Assembly: GCF_006547065.1 (NCBI RefSeq)
Contig: NZ_CP041243.1
Location: 310,001 to 374,000 of the forward strand
Origin: Brevundimonas sp. M20
Lineage (GTDB): Bacteria; Pseudomonadota; Alphaproteobacteria; Caulobacterales; Caulobacteraceae
Reading direction: 5' to 3'
DNA: 64,000 bases
Shown here in pieces: positions 36,355-45,751 of the stretch; position 1 is the stretch's first letter, and every line of letters starts with the position of its first letter. The position numbers were made by a program, and so were the translations under genes. The notes beneath the pieces were generated by a model. It did no database searches, was not told the DNA's origin, and saw nothing but the letters and a program-made list of their open reading frames with translations.

Positions 36355-36364
36355 AGTTCTCCAA

Positions 36365-37120
36365 TCAACGACGGCCGCCGAACAGGGCGAGCAGGAATTG
36401 GAACATGTTGATGAAGTTGATGTAGAGGCTCAGCGCGCCGTAGCTGGTGGCCACGCCCATCGCGTTCTCGTTCCCGCCGATGGCGTAGTAGGTCATCTTC
36501 AGGCGCTGGGTGTCGTAGGCGGTCAGGCCCGCGAAGATCAGCACGCCGGCGGCGCTGATGATCAGCTGCATCATGCCGTTCTGCAGGAACATGTTCACCA
36601 CCGAGGCGATGATCAGGCCGATCACGCCCATGATCAGGAACGAACCGATGCCGGTCAGATCCTTCTTGGTCGTGTAGCCGAACAGGCTGAGCGCGCCGAA
36701 GGCGGCGGCGGTGATCAGGAAGGTCTGGACCACCGAGGCGCCCGTGTAGAGCAGGACCACGGTGCCCATGGAGGCGCCGATCAGGGCCACGATCAGCCAG
36801 TACAGCGCGCTGGCTCCGCCCGAGGTCGGGTTCTTCATCACGAAGTTGGAGCCCAGCAGGATGACCAGCGGCGAGAAGGCCACGATCATGCCGAGCAGGG
36901 TGTATCCCGTGATGCGGGTCACGCCGTCAGGGAAGACGGCCGTGTTGAAGAGCAACTGGGTGACCGCCGGCACCGAGCCGGTGATATAGGCCAGTACGGC
37001 CGAGACCAGCAGGCCGAGGGCGACCTTGTTGTAGACCCCGAGCATGAATTTGCGCAGGCCCGCGTCCACCGACATGTCGACGGTCTGCGGGATGGAATAT
37101 CCGTTTCTGAAATCGCTCAT
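36365..37120 (-). CDS. Bax inhibitor-1/YccA family membrane protein
   Basis: The protein has 251 residues from ATG 37120, which has AAGGAGG upstream. Seven hydrophobic helices between about 30 and 245 are visible, and the C-terminus ends with NFINMFQFLLALFGGRR, typical of the UPF0005/BI-1 group. SLYINFINMF and GLTAYDTQRLK carry the acidic residue of the proposed pH-sensing pair. Family members are pH-dependent cation (Ca2+) leak channels or FtsH-associated modulators. The first 25 residues are cytosolic. Confidence 0.92.
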   Translation of the reverse strand: MSDFRNGYSIPQTVDMSVDAGLRKFMLGVYNKVALGLLVSAVLAYITGSVPAVTQLLFNTAVFPDGVTRITGYTLLGMIVAFSPLVILLGSNFVMKNPTSGGASALYWLIVALIGASMGTVVLLYTGASVVQTFLITAAAFGALSLFGYTTKKDLTGIGSFLIMGVIGLIIASVVNMFLQNGMMQLIISAAGVLIFAGLTAYDTQRLKMTYYAIGGNENAMGVATSYGALSLYINFINMFQFLLALFGGRR

Positions 37121-37245
37121 CGCGGTTTCGATCCTCCTTTGGGTCGGGCAATCCCGACCATTCACGCAAATATCGGTCGCGGCCGTCCCTTCCGCAAGGA
37201 AAAGCGGACTTGGGACTTGGGTTCGGACCCGCTACCAACGGTCGC

Positions 37246-37785
37246 ATGATCCGGCTGTTCACCGCCCTTTCCGTCCCTGACGATGTGGCCGAGACGCTGA
37301 AGCGTCGGCAAACGGGCCTGCCCGGCGCGAAATGGCGTGGCGAGGATCACCTTCACATCACCCTGGCCTTCTATGGCGAGATTGACGAGCGCCGGGCGGA
37401 TGATCTGGCCGCCGAGCTGGAGCGGGCGGCGACCGGCGGGGCGTTCGAGATCGAACTTCAGGGCGTGGGCGCCTTCGGCGACGCGCACCGCAGCCACACC
37501 ATCTGGGCCGGGGTCGTGCCCAGCAAACGGCTGAACGTGCTGGCGGGGCGCTGCCGGTCGGCCGCCGAGCGCGCGCGGATCGAGATCGAACGGCGCGAGT
37601 ACCGTCCGCACCTGACCCTCGCCTATCTGAAGCCCCAGACCGATCCGGCCCGGGTCGGCGCCTGGATCACCGGCCACAACCTGCTGCATTCGCCGCCAAT
37701 CCGGATCGACCGCTTTGGCCTTTATTCCAGCGTCCTGACCTCGGACGGCAGCCAGTACCAGCTTGAACGGGAGTATCTGCTGTGA
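37246..37785 (+). CDS. thpR: RNA 2',3'-cyclic phosphodiesterase (2H family)
   Basis: The protein has 179 residues. The two HxTL catalytic motifs of the 2H phosphoesterase fold are present: HITLAF (about 36-41) and HLTLAY (about 124-129). The N-terminus MIRLFTALSVPDDVAETL is typical of ThpR/LigT. It opens 2',3'-cyclic phosphates on RNA ends and can join tRNA halves in vitro. The start at 37246 removes a 12-residue unsupported extension. It overlaps the GNAT gene by GTGA, so the two are coupled. It diverges from the Bax-inhibitor gene. Confidence 0.92.
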   Translation: MIRLFTALSVPDDVAETLKRRQTGLPGAKWRGEDHLHITLAFYGEIDERRADDLAAELERAATGGAFEIELQGVGAFGDAHRSHTIWAGVVPSKRLNVLAGRCRSAAERARIEIERREYRPHLTLAYLKPQTDPARVGAWITGHNLLHSPPIRIDRFGLYSSVLTSDGSQYQLEREYLL

Positions 37786-38321
37786 CCGGACCGGTGCTGA
37801 ACACCGAACGCCTGATCCTGCGCACCATTGCGATGGAGGACTTCCCGCGCTGGGCGGAAATGATGGCCGACCCTGAGGCGTCGCGCTTCCTCGGCGGCGT
37901 TCAGCCCGCGGCGACGGCATGGCGGGGCTTCATGACCATGGCCGGGGCGTGGAGCCTGACGGGGATCGCAATGTTCTCGGTCATCGAACGCGACACCGGC
38001 CTCTGGCTGGGCCGGATTGGGCCGTGGCGGCCCGAGGGCTGGCCGGGCAATGAGGTCGGCTGGGGCCTGCATCCGGACGCGCAGGGCAAGGGCTATGGCG
38101 TGGAGGCGGCCACGGCGACGCTGGACTACGCCTTCGACGTGCTGGGCTGGGAGGATGTGATCCACTGCATCGACCCGGAGAACACCCCGTCCCAACGGCT
38201 GGCCGAGCGGGTCGGATCGCGCAATCTGGGACCGACGCGCCTGCCGCCGCCCTTCGCGGACGTGTCCGTCGACGCCTGGGGACAGAGCCGGGCCGACTGG
38301 AAGTCCCGCCCGCGCCGTTGA
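37782..38321 (+). CDS. GNAT acetyltransferase, RimJ/RimL-like
   Basis: The protein has 179 residues with a GTG start overlapping the thpR stop. VLNTERLILRTIAMEDFPRW at the N-terminus and the acetyl-CoA loop GWGLHPDAQGKGYGVEAATA (R/Q-x-x-G-x-G/A type) define the GNAT fold, and VIHCIDPENTPSQRLAERVG is the RimJ-like final block. The target could be a ribosomal protein N-terminus or a small amine; this cannot be told. Pairing with thpR suggests an RNA- or translation-related role, weakly. Confidence 0.88.
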   Translation: MTGPVLNTERLILRTIAMEDFPRWAEMMADPEASRFLGGVQPAATAWRGFMTMAGAWSLTGIAMFSVIERDTGLWLGRIGPWRPEGWPGNEVGWGLHPDAQGKGYGVEAATATLDYAFDVLGWEDVIHCIDPENTPSQRLAERVGSRNLGPTRLPPPFADVSVDAWGQSRADWKSRPRR

Positions 38322-38396
38322 ACCTGCGATAAGGCGCCGCTTTTACGGCTGCCCGGCTTCGGCTAGGCAGGTCGCCACCTAATGACGAGGAAGATC

Positions 38397-39629
38397 ATGC
38401 GCGTACTGGTTCTGGGCGGCGACGGCTTCTGCGGCTGGCCGACGGCGCTGCATCTTTCGGCGCGCGGCTGGGACGTGTGCATCGTCGACAACCTCAGCCG
38501 TCGGAACATCGATAACGAGCTGGAGGTCCAGTCGCTGACCCCCATCCGGACCATGGGCGAGCGCATCGCCGCGTGGAAGGAGGTTTCGGACAAGACCATC
38601 GAGTTCGTGAATATGACGGTCGGCAAGGAATTCGACCGGCTCGTCACCCTGATCCGGGACTGGGCGCCTGACAGCGTGGTTCACTTCGCCGAACAGCGCG
38701 CCGCGCCTTATTCGATGAAGACCGCGCGGCACAAGCTGTACACGGTCGACAACAATCTGAACGCCACCAACCACCTGCTGGCGGCCATCGTCGAGAGCGG
38801 GCGGGACGTCCATCTGGCGCACCTCGGCACCATGGGGGTCTACGGCTATACGACCGCCGGCCTGCGCATCCCCGAGGGCTATCTGAAGGTTACGGTGGAC
38901 ACCGAGTTCGGCCCGACCGAGCAGGAAATCCTGTTCCCGCCGAACCCCGGCTCGATCTATCATATGACCAAGACGCAGGACGCCCTGCTGTTCCAGTTCT
39001 ACGCTAGGAATGACGGGCTGCGGATCACCGACCTGCATCAGGGCATCGTCTGGGGCGCCCAGACCGAGGAGACCCGCAAGGACGAGCGGCTGATCAACCG
39101 CTTCGACTATGACGGCGACTACGGCACCGTTCTGAACCGCTTCCTGATGCAGGGCGCGCTGGGCTATCCGCTGACGGTGCACGGCACGGGCGGGCAGACG
39201 CGGGCTTTCATTCACATTCAGGATACCGTCCGCTGCGTCGAACTGGCCCTGAAGAACCCGCCAAAGTCGGGCGAACGGGTGAAGATCCTGAACCAGATGA
39301 CCGAGAGCCGCCGGGTGCGCGATCTGGCGGCCATGGTGGCCGGCATGACGGGGGCTCCAGTTCACAATGTCCCCAACCCGCGTCAGGAGGCGGACGAGAA
39401 TGAGCTGGTCGTGGCCAATGACCAGTTCCGGGAACTGGGTCTGAAGCCGATCACCCTGGCCGAGGGCCTGATGCAGGATGTGACCGAAATCGCCCGCCGG
39501 TACGCCGACCGCGCCGACCGGACCAAGATTCCCTGCGTCTCCAGCTGGAACGGGAAGCGCGCCGACGCGCTGAAGAGCGAAAGCGTCACTGTTTCCAGCG
39601 GCGCCGCCGACCAAATCCGCTCCGCCTGA
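38397..39629 (+). CDS. UDP-sulfoquinovose synthase-like NAD-dependent epimerase/dehydratase
   Basis: The protein has 410 residues from ATG 38397, which has GAGGAAG upstream; ATG 38382 adds five residues. It is an extended SDR with GGDGFCGWPTALHLS (NAD loop), VVHFAEQRAAPYSM, and the catalytic Thr145, Tyr188 and Lys192 (GSIYHMTK). Overall similarity to plant SQD1 and bacterial SqdB is strong: SLTPI, NRFDYDGDYGTVLNRF, PLTVHGTGGQTRAFI, VPNPRQEADE. SQD1 makes UDP-sulfoquinovose from UDP-glucose and sulfite for sulfolipid. However SQD1 has LGTMGEYG where this protein has LGTMGVYG, losing a Glu implicated in catalysis. It may therefore be a distinct UDP-sugar enzyme. Confidence 0.78.
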   Translation: MRVLVLGGDGFCGWPTALHLSARGWDVCIVDNLSRRNIDNELEVQSLTPIRTMGERIAAWKEVSDKTIEFVNMTVGKEFDRLVTLIRDWAPDSVVHFAEQRAAPYSMKTARHKLYTVDNNLNATNHLLAAIVESGRDVHLAHLGTMGVYGYTTAGLRIPEGYLKVTVDTEFGPTEQEILFPPNPGSIYHMTKTQDALLFQFYARNDGLRITDLHQGIVWGAQTEETRKDERLINRFDYDGDYGTVLNRFLMQGALGYPLTVHGTGGQTRAFIHIQDTVRCVELALKNPPKSGERVKILNQMTESRRVRDLAAMVAGMTGAPVHNVPNPRQEADENELVVANDQFRELGLKPITLAEGLMQDVTEIARRYADRADRTKIPCVSSWNGKRADALKSESVTVSSGAADQIRSA

Positions 39630-39635
39630 GGTCTG

Positions 39636-40517
39636 ATGTCCGACGCTGTTTCGCCGCCTCTGTCCCTGCTGGTCTTCGGCGGCGGATGGCTGGGCCGCGC
39701 CGCGGCGCTGGAGGCCCTGCGCAGGGGCGGCGAGGCCGTCGCCACCTCGCGCGACCCCGCCACCCGCGCCGTGCTGGAGGCCGAGGGCGTTGCAGCCGTC
39801 GATCCGGCGGATGAGGCCGCGCTGGCCGCCGCGGTGGGGCAGGCGACCGCCCTGCTGATCACCACGCCGCCGGACGCCCAGGGCTGTCCGGGGCTGAAGG
39901 CGCTGATCCCCGCCATCACCGCCTCGGGCGCCTGGCCCGACTGGATCGGCTATGTCTCGTCCACCGCCGTCTTCGGCGACCGCGCGGGCGGCTGGGCCTT
40001 TGAGGACGATGAACTGAACGCCGCCAGCCTTGAGGGCGCGCGCCGCGTCCGGGCCGAGCGGGACTGGCTGGACGCCGGACGGGGCATGGGGCTGACGGTC
40101 CAGCTGTTCCGCCTGCCCGCCCTCTACGGCCCCGGCCGCTCGCCGCTGGATCGCCTGCGCGACGGCACGGCGCGGATCGTCCGCAAGCCCGGGCAGATCT
40201 TCAACCGGGTGCATGTGGACGACGCGGTCGCGGGCCTGTTCGCCTCCATGGCCCGCCCGCACCCCGGCGCGGCCTACACCCTGTGCGACGACGAGCCGTC
40301 GGCGGCGGACGTGGTCATCGAGGGCGCGGCGAAGCGGCTGGGCCTGCCCCTGCCGCCCGAAGTCGATCTGGACGATCCGTCGGTGTCCGACTCCATGCGT
40401 CGCTTCTACCGCGACTCCAAACGCCTCTCGAACGCGAAGGCCAAGGCCGAACTGGGCTGGCGACCGAGATATCCGGGTTGGCGCGAGGGGCTTGAGGCGA
40501 TGATCTCCCGCGCCTAG
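39636..40517 (+). CDS. NAD(P)-dependent SDR epimerase, YeeZ-like
   Basis: The protein has 293 residues, seven bases after the SQD1-like gene and surely in its operon. The nucleotide-binding loop is LLVFGGGWLGRAAALEAL. LLITTPPDAQGCPGLKAL, YVSSTAVFGDRAGGW and RLPALYGPGRSPLDRLRDG are the blocks of the atypical SDR group that includes YeeZ. The usual Tyr-x3-Lys is not evident (STAVFGD in its place), as in several atypical SDRs. Product unknown; a sugar-nucleotide step linked to its neighbour is reasonable. The stop shares CTAG with the convergent lipoprotein gene. Confidence 0.82.
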   Translation: MSDAVSPPLSLLVFGGGWLGRAAALEALRRGGEAVATSRDPATRAVLEAEGVAAVDPADEAALAAAVGQATALLITTPPDAQGCPGLKALIPAITASGAWPDWIGYVSSTAVFGDRAGGWAFEDDELNAASLEGARRVRAERDWLDAGRGMGLTVQLFRLPALYGPGRSPLDRLRDGTARIVRKPGQIFNRVHVDDAVAGLFASMARPHPGAAYTLCDDEPSAADVVIEGAAKRLGLPLPPEVDLDDPSVSDSMRRFYRDSKRLSNAKAKAELGWRPRYPGWREGLEAMISRA

Positions 40518-40939
40518 CGGTTGCGCGTGTAGAACTGGCCGTCGACGAAGATGCTCTGTGGCAGGCCTTCCTGGCCCAGGCCGATGAAACTCGAACCGAA
40601 TATGATCTGCCGTCGGTCTGGCCGACAGCTGGGCCGCTCATTCGGCAGCGCTCCATAGTGGCCATCGTAGGTTCGGCCGTCATGAAGCTGGATCAGGCGG
40701 CCGGCGGCGTGCTGCGCCCCCACCGGGTTCTGCTGGACCCATTCGTGCCAGAAGAAATCGTAGCGGGTCGCGCCGACCTGCATCGAGCAGAGCGGGCTGA
40801 TCGTGACCGTGGGCTCTATGTCGAGAAAAGCGAACCCCTGATCCCGCAGCAGGCCGGTGATGTCGGACGGCGGAGCGGGGCGCTGGCAACCCGCCAGCGC
40901 CAGAAGGGCGACCGTGATGATGGCCCCCGCCCGCAGCAT
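40514..40939 (-). CDS. Predicted lipoprotein of unknown function
   Basis: The protein has 141 residues. MLRAGAIITVALLALAGCQR is a lipoprotein signal with lipobox LAGC (Cys18). The mature part has conserved-looking aromatic blocks (GATRYDFFWHEWVQQ, GRTYDGHYGAL) and two further Cys that could pair. No family is recognised. It converges on the SDR gene, sharing the CTAG stop, and follows the EipA-like gene by five bases on the same strand (EipA first), so they are likely one operon for envelope proteins. Confidence 0.72.
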   Translation of the reverse strand: MLRAGAIITVALLALAGCQRPAPPSDITGLLRDQGFAFLDIEPTVTISPLCSMQVGATRYDFFWHEWVQQNPVGAQHAAGRLIQLHDGRTYDGHYGALPNERPSCRPDRRQIIFGSSFIGLGQEGLPQSIFVDGQFYTRNR

Positions 40940-40944
40940 GGGTC

Positions 40945-41553
40945 CTAGAACGGCAGGATATTGCGCTGGCGGCTGTAGGACATGGTGCCGACGTTGGCGC
41001 CGAGGCGCAGGCCGACGCCGGTGCGGATCGGGGCCAGGACGATGCCGTCGGCGCGCTGGTAGTTCACGCCGAGCCCGCCCACGAGGTAGGCCGAGCCTTC
41101 CACGCCGGGGTACCGGCGATAGATCATGTCCGGGTAGTAGAGACCGTACACGAGGGTGAAGACCCGGCTGCCGTTGCCGCCGACATCCCAGCCGATCGAG
41201 ATGCCCTGCCAGAAGATTTCCTGCGAGGCCGAGAGGTCCTTCATGTGCAGGGCGCCTCGGCCGTAGCGCAGGCCGACGCCGGCGGCGCCGGCGCCTTCTT
41301 CACCCGCGATATAGGCGGTCGGGGCGCCGCCCTGATCGGCGAAGACCCGCTCGATGGCGCCGCCGATCGCTTCGGCGGCGATGCCCAGTTCGCGCGACCC
41401 GGCGGCGATCAGTTCGTCCGAGGTATAGGTCGGCGCGGTCGCGTCCGAGCGGATCGGATAGTTGGGGTCCGCCGGGCCGGTGCTGGCGCAGGCGGACAGG
41501 CCGGCGGCGCCGGAGGCGGCGAGACCCGAGAAGATCAACTGGCGGCGGTGCAT
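40945..41553 (-). CDS. EipA/DUF1134 family envelope protein
   Basis: The protein has 202 residues from ATG 41553 (CCGGAG upstream). The N-terminus MHRRQLIFSGLAASGAAGLS followed by AC has both a twin-Arg and a lipobox (LSAC), so it is exported and probably lipid-anchored. The DUF1134 domain (about 70-200) shows GGAIERVFADQGGAPTAYIA, GVGLRYGRGALHMKD and DVGGNGSRVFTLVYGLY. EipA in Brucella is a periplasmic beta-barrel protein needed for envelope integrity. The last residues (SYSRQRNILPF) end as in that family. The exact role here is inferred. Confidence 0.85.
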   Translation of the reverse strand: MHRRQLIFSGLAASGAAGLSACASTGPADPNYPIRSDATAPTYTSDELIAAGSRELGIAAEAIGGAIERVFADQGGAPTAYIAGEEGAGAAGVGLRYGRGALHMKDLSASQEIFWQGISIGWDVGGNGSRVFTLVYGLYYPDMIYRRYPGVEGSAYLVGGLGVNYQRADGIVLAPIRTGVGLRLGANVGTMSYSRQRNILPF

Positions 41554-41671
41554 GGGCTGGGCTCCGGAGTCGGGATGGTCCGCCCGGCTCACGCGGGCGT
41601 TCGACCCACCGTCGCCGGGCTTTGCGTCAGCCTTGGGGCCGTAAAGTTAACGGGAGATTGCCGGGTCGATC

Positions 41672-42901
41672 TCAACCGACGAACAAGGCGTGTCCCATCA
41701 GGGCCGAGACGGCGATCACGGCGGGGGCGGCGTAGCGGCTCCGCCAGAACCAGATGATCGCCGTTCCCGCTCCGAAAATCAGGAGCGCGGGCCATAGCGC
41801 CGGAACACGCTCCGCGGTCGATCCGGCGAGTTGCAGCAGGGTGGCCGCGATCAGACCGACCACGCCTGCGGCGACACCGGCGAGGGCCCGGTGCAGGCGG
41901 TGGTCTCCGACGATCCGTTCCAGTCGTTCGTACAGAAGCATGGAGAAGGCGAAGGCCGGGAGGAAGACCCCGACGGTGATGGCGAGGGCCCCGATCCAAC
42001 CGCCCGCCATATAGCCCACGAAGGTGCAGAAGATGACCAGGGGCGCGGGCAGGACGCCGGCGACGGCCACGCCGTCGAGGAAGGACGGCTCGCTGATCCA
42101 GCCGCGTCCGACCGTATCCGTGCGGACGAAGGGGATGGCGGTGTAGGCTCCGCCGAACGTGAGCAGCCCGGCCTTCAACCCTGACCAGAACAGCCCCGGC
42201 GCGTCCGCCTGCACCGCCCCCCCGGACACGGACAGCAAGGGCGTCCCGCTCAGGTCCAGCCCATGAAGCGCCAGCGCCGCGCCGGCGCCCGCCAGCAAAA
42301 CCACCATCCGCAGAAGCCATCGACCGGGGGCGGATACCGTGTACAGCGCGCCGGTGGTCGCCAGAACCACCCAGAAACTCACTCCCGCAAGGGTCGCCGC
42401 AAGCGCCCCGAGCGCCAGCAGCCACAGCAGGGCGTCATCAAGCACATGGCCCCCGATCTGCCGCACGGCCCGGGCGATGAGGGCCAGGACCCCGACCTGA
42501 ACGCCGAGGAAGGCCGCCTCCACAAGATGGGCGTCGGCAAGAAACGTCTTGTAGGCCCATGCCGCCGCCAGCATCAGGAGCAGACCCGGCAGCATGAAGC
42601 CGAGACCCGCCAGCAGACCGCCGATCCGCCCTCTGGCCCGGATGCCCAGATGCACGCAGAGTTCGTGCGCCTCCGGTCCCGGAAGGATCTGCAGCACCGC
42701 CAGCAGACGGTTGAAGTCCTTGCCCGAAATCCAGCGCTCGTCCTCGACCAGCGCCTTGCGGATCATCGCGATCTGCGCGACCGGGCCGCCGAAGGCATGA
42801 AGGCCGAACCCCAGAAAGCGCAGGAACAGGCGGGCGTAGCCAAGGGGCGGTGGGGCGTGTGACGGCTGTTCAATGCCGCTCCCACCCTCGGACCCCTGCA
42901 T
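41672..42901 (-). CDS. chrA: Chromate transporter, CHR family (long form)
   Basis: The protein has 409 residues. Two homologous CHR domains are visible. The first (about 20-190) has GFGLHAFGGPVAQIAMIRKA and RLLAVLQILPGPEAHELCVH, and the second (about 215-400) has GLKAGLLTFGGAYTAIPFVR and the same PxPxxI motif as VLPAPLVIFCTFVG. About ten hydrophobic helices. ChrA proteins expel chromate, with sulfate analogues, by proton coupling. It starts 14 bases after pheT on the same strand, so it may be read through from that operon. No chrB regulator is present, so chromate as the real substrate is uncertain. Confidence 0.87.
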   Translation of the reverse strand: MQGSEGGSGIEQPSHAPPPLGYARLFLRFLGFGLHAFGGPVAQIAMIRKALVEDERWISGKDFNRLLAVLQILPGPEAHELCVHLGIRARGRIGGLLAGLGFMLPGLLLMLAAAWAYKTFLADAHLVEAAFLGVQVGVLALIARAVRQIGGHVLDDALLWLLALGALAATLAGVSFWVVLATTGALYTVSAPGRWLLRMVVLLAGAGAALALHGLDLSGTPLLSVSGGAVQADAPGLFWSGLKAGLLTFGGAYTAIPFVRTDTVGRGWISEPSFLDGVAVAGVLPAPLVIFCTFVGYMAGGWIGALAITVGVFLPAFAFSMLLYERLERIVGDHRLHRALAGVAAGVVGLIAATLLQLAGSTAERVPALWPALLIFGAGTAIIWFWRSRYAAPAVIAVSALMGHALFVG

Positions 42902-42915
42902 CCGCTCCACCAGCC

Positions 42916-45327
42916 TCAGCTCCTGAGTTGGGCCCCGATCTTGGCCGCCGCCGCGACGACCTTGGCCGAGACGGCCTCGATCTCCGCGTCGGTCAGGGTA
43001 GCCTCGACCGGCTGAAGTTCGACCTCCAGCGCCACCGACTTGAAGCCGTCGTCTACGCCCTTGCCGCGATAGACGTCGAACACGCGCACATCCGCGATCA
43101 GGGCCTTGTCCGCCCCCGCCACCGCGCGGGTCAGATCCCCCACGGGCCTGGCTTCCTCGACCACGAAGGCGAAGTCGCGGGTCAGCGGCATCAGGGTCGA
43201 CAGACCGGCCTTGCCGCGTGCCTTGGTTTTGGCGCCGCGCGGCTCGGGAACCGCATCCAGCACGATCTCGAAGGCCAGCATCGGGGCGTCTGCGTCCAGC
43301 GCCTTCAGCACGCGCGGGTGCAGGGCGCCGAACTCGACCATGACATTCTTCGGGCCCAGTTGCAGGCGCGCGGAGCGACCGGGGTGCCACCAGTCGCGGT
43401 TCTGGCCCTGGACCAGTTGCAGCGACGCCGTCGGCGCGCCCAGTTGGTCCAGCAGGGCGATCAGGTCGCCCTTGAGCGCGAACAGCGCGTCTTCCGACGC
43501 CCCGCCCCAGTGACGGGTCGAGCGCGGCGCCACCAGACCGGCGATGACGGTCCGCTGACCGTTCGGCTGGTCGTCCAGATAGATCGGACCGATCTCGAAC
43601 AGGGCTGCGTCGGCGTGGCCGCGCGCGGCGTTGCGCGCCGCCGCCTGGATCAGGTTCGGCAGGGCCGAGGGTCGCATGCAGTCCAGATCGGCCGCGATGG
43701 GGTTTTCCAGCACCAGCTTGTCATCGCCACCGCCGAACAGGGTCGCGATGGACTGTTTGGTGAAGGACCAGGTGACGGCTTCGGCATAGCCCATGCCCGC
43801 CAGCGCCCTGCGGGCCAGACGCACCCGCGCCTGACGCGGATTCAGGACACCCCTCGAGGGAGCCCCCTGATCGGGCAGCGGGGTGGTCGGCAGCTGGTCG
43901 AAGCCCTCGATGCGGGCGACCTCTTCCACCAGATCGGCGGGGCCATGAACGTCGCGGCGCCACGAGGGGGGTTGGTAACCGATCTCGCTATCTTCGAAGG
44001 TCTTCGTGAAGCCCAACGCCGTGAGGATTTCCTCGACCCTCGCTTCTGAGATCGTAAGGCCGGTCAGCCGTTCGACATAGCCGGGCTTGATCGAAACCTG
44101 CTCGGGGAGGGCCGGGGCCTGACCGGCGACGGTCACTTCCGACGGTTCCCCGCTGCACAGCTCAAGGATCAGCTTCGTCGCCAGTTCAACGCCGGGCACG
44201 ACCGAAGCCGTGTCCACGCCGCGCGCGAACCGGTACTGGGCGTCCGAGGTCAGGGCCAGCGTCCGGCCGGTCTGGGCGATCAGGATGGGGTCGAACCAGG
44301 CGCTCTCGACGAAGACGTCGACCGTCTCGTCCGAGCAGCCGGTGTTCTCGCCGCCCATGACGCCACCGAGGCCGATGGGGCGCTCGCCGCCCGCATCCGA
44401 GATGACGCACATCGATGGATCGACGGTGTAGGTCTTGCCGTCCAGCGCGATCAGATGCTCGTGCTCGCCGGTGTCCTTCGACATCTGGCCCGCGCGCACC
44501 ACGATCTGGTCGCCCGACAGCTTGGCGATGTCATAGACGTGCAGCGGGCGGGCGCGGTCGTAGGAAATCAGGTTGGTGATATCCACCAGCCGGTTGATCG
44601 AGCGCAGGCCGATGGCTTCCAGCCGGCGCTTCAACCACTCGGGCGATGGTCCGTTCTTCACGCCCCGGATTGTGCGACCGGCGAACACCGGGCACATCTC
44701 CGGCGCGTCCAGGCGCACGGTGATCGGGGAGGCGAAGCTTCCGGCGACCGGCTCGATGGCGGGGGTCGTCAGCGCGCCCAGACCGGCGGCGGCCAGATCC
44801 CGGGCGATGCCGGCGACGCCCAGCCAGTCGGGACGGTTGGGGGTCACTTCGAAGTCGATGACCGGCTCGGCGCCGAAGACGCCGGCGGCGGGCGTCCCGA
44901 CCTGAAGGTCGTCGCTCAGCTCCAGAATGCCGTCGCTCTCGCCCGGCTGTTCCAGCTCGGCGGCCGAGCACAGCATGCCGTTGGACACGACGCCGCGCAC
45001 CGGCTTCTCGACCAGGGTCACGCCCAGACCGGGCACATAGGCGCCGATGGGGGCGTAGATGGTGGTCAGGCCCGCGCGCGCGTTCGGGGCGCCGCAGACG
45101 ATCTCCTTCATCCCGTCGACGGTCTCGACCTGACAGACCTGCAGGCGGTCGGCGTTGGGATGGCGCTCGGCCGAGATGATCCTGGCCACGCTGAACGGAG
45201 CCAGGGCGGCGATCGGATCGTGGACGTCCTCGACCTCGAGCCCGGCCATGGTCATGGCGTCGGCCACCGCGGAGACGTCAGCCTCTGTGTCGAGGTGGTC
45301 TTTCAGCCAGGAGAGGGTGAATTTCAC
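42916..45327 (-). CDS. pheT: Phenylalanyl-tRNA synthetase beta chain
   Basis: The protein has 803 residues, normal for bacterial PheT. The start is GTG, overlapping the stop of the preceding small gene as GTGA. Domains in order: N-terminal B1 ([20 protein letters not shown]), tRNA-binding EMAP-like domain (about 40-150), B3/4 editing region ([20 protein letters not shown]), B5 ([20 protein letters not shown]), the catalytic-like core, and the C-terminal anticodon-binding FDX-ACB domain ([15 protein letters not shown] at about 700-800). It pairs with PheS as alpha2-beta2 to charge tRNA-Phe. It is separated from pheS by a 133-residue gene, an unusual insertion. Confidence 0.97.
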   Translation of the reverse strand: MKFTLSWLKDHLDTEADVSAVADAMTMAGLEVEDVHDPIAALAPFSVARIISAERHPNADRLQVCQVETVDGMKEIVCGAPNARAGLTTIYAPIGAYVPGLGVTLVEKPVRGVVSNGMLCSAAELEQPGESDGILELSDDLQVGTPAAGVFGAEPVIDFEVTPNRPDWLGVAGIARDLAAAGLGALTTPAIEPVAGSFASPITVRLDAPEMCPVFAGRTIRGVKNGPSPEWLKRRLEAIGLRSINRLVDITNLISYDRARPLHVYDIAKLSGDQIVVRAGQMSKDTGEHEHLIALDGKTYTVDPSMCVISDAGGERPIGLGGVMGGENTGCSDETVDVFVESAWFDPILIAQTGRTLALTSDAQYRFARGVDTASVVPGVELATKLILELCSGEPSEVTVAGQAPALPEQVSIKPGYVERLTGLTISEARVEEILTALGFTKTFEDSEIGYQPPSWRRDVHGPADLVEEVARIEGFDQLPTTPLPDQGAPSRGVLNPRQARVRLARRALAGMGYAEAVTWSFTKQSIATLFGGGDDKLVLENPIAADLDCMRPSALPNLIQAAARNAARGHADAALFEIGPIYLDDQPNGQRTVIAGLVAPRSTRHWGGASEDALFALKGDLIALLDQLGAPTASLQLVQGQNRDWWHPGRSARLQLGPKNVMVEFGALHPRVLKALDADAPMLAFEIVLDAVPEPRGAKTKARGKAGLSTLMPLTRDFAFVVEEARPVGDLTRAVAGADKALIADVRVFDVYRGKGVDDGFKSVALEVELQPVEATLTDAEIEAVSAKVVAAAAKIGAQLRS

Positions 45328-45725
45328 GCTTCGCCGCCGCCGATGATCTGAAGGTTTTCGGCGATCTGCTTCATGAAGTCAGGATGGCCGGTGAAGCCGA
45401 TGCCGACGAAGCGGCAACGCACGAAGGTGGTGTTGGAGAACGCGATCACGCCGGTGACCTTCTCGCCGACGGTCTGCAGCAGCAGGTTCGCGCCGTTGGC
45501 GGTGATGCCCAGGTTGCAGTTGTCGAAATAGACGTTCTCCGTCGCGTACAGAACGGCGGGCCCCTCGATCACGCAGTCGGTGAAGGTCTTGCCGTCGATC
45601 ACGGTCTTGCCCGCCTGGATATGGCCCATGGCGAAGGCCGGCAGCCAGACGCCCTGCTTTTCGTAGGTGGTGCGGTCGGCCAGTGTCGGATCAATGGTCA
45701 CGGTGATGGGAGCGGCGTCGGTCAT
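45324..45725 (-). CDS. Unknown 133-residue protein inserted between pheS and pheT
   Basis: Start ATG 45725 ([20 protein letters not shown]). Its stop overlaps the pheT GTG start (GTGA), and it begins 26 bases after the pheS stop, so the three genes are one translational unit. The central part alternates small and hydrophobic residues with regular Cys and Phe: [42 protein letters not shown]. This resembles turns of a beta-helix or pentapeptide-like fold. There is no signal peptide or membrane helix. I know no function. Position suggests a link to PheRS or simply a coupled passenger. Confidence 0.8.
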   Translation of the reverse strand: MTDAAPITVTIDPTLADRTTYEKQGVWLPAFAMGHIQAGKTVIDGKTFTDCVIEGPAVLYATENVYFDNCNLGITANGANLLLQTVGEKVTGVIAFSNTTFVRCRFVGIGFTGHPDFMKQIAENLQIIGGGEA

Positions 45726-45751
45726 GGCGATCTCGTTCTCTTGAAAGGGGT

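Noticed and set aside
41672..43390. A longer 572-residue reading of the chromate transporter running into pheT
   Set aside because: The extra 163 residues are a shadow of pheT in another frame. ATG 42901 with GGAG upstream starts the CHR domain.
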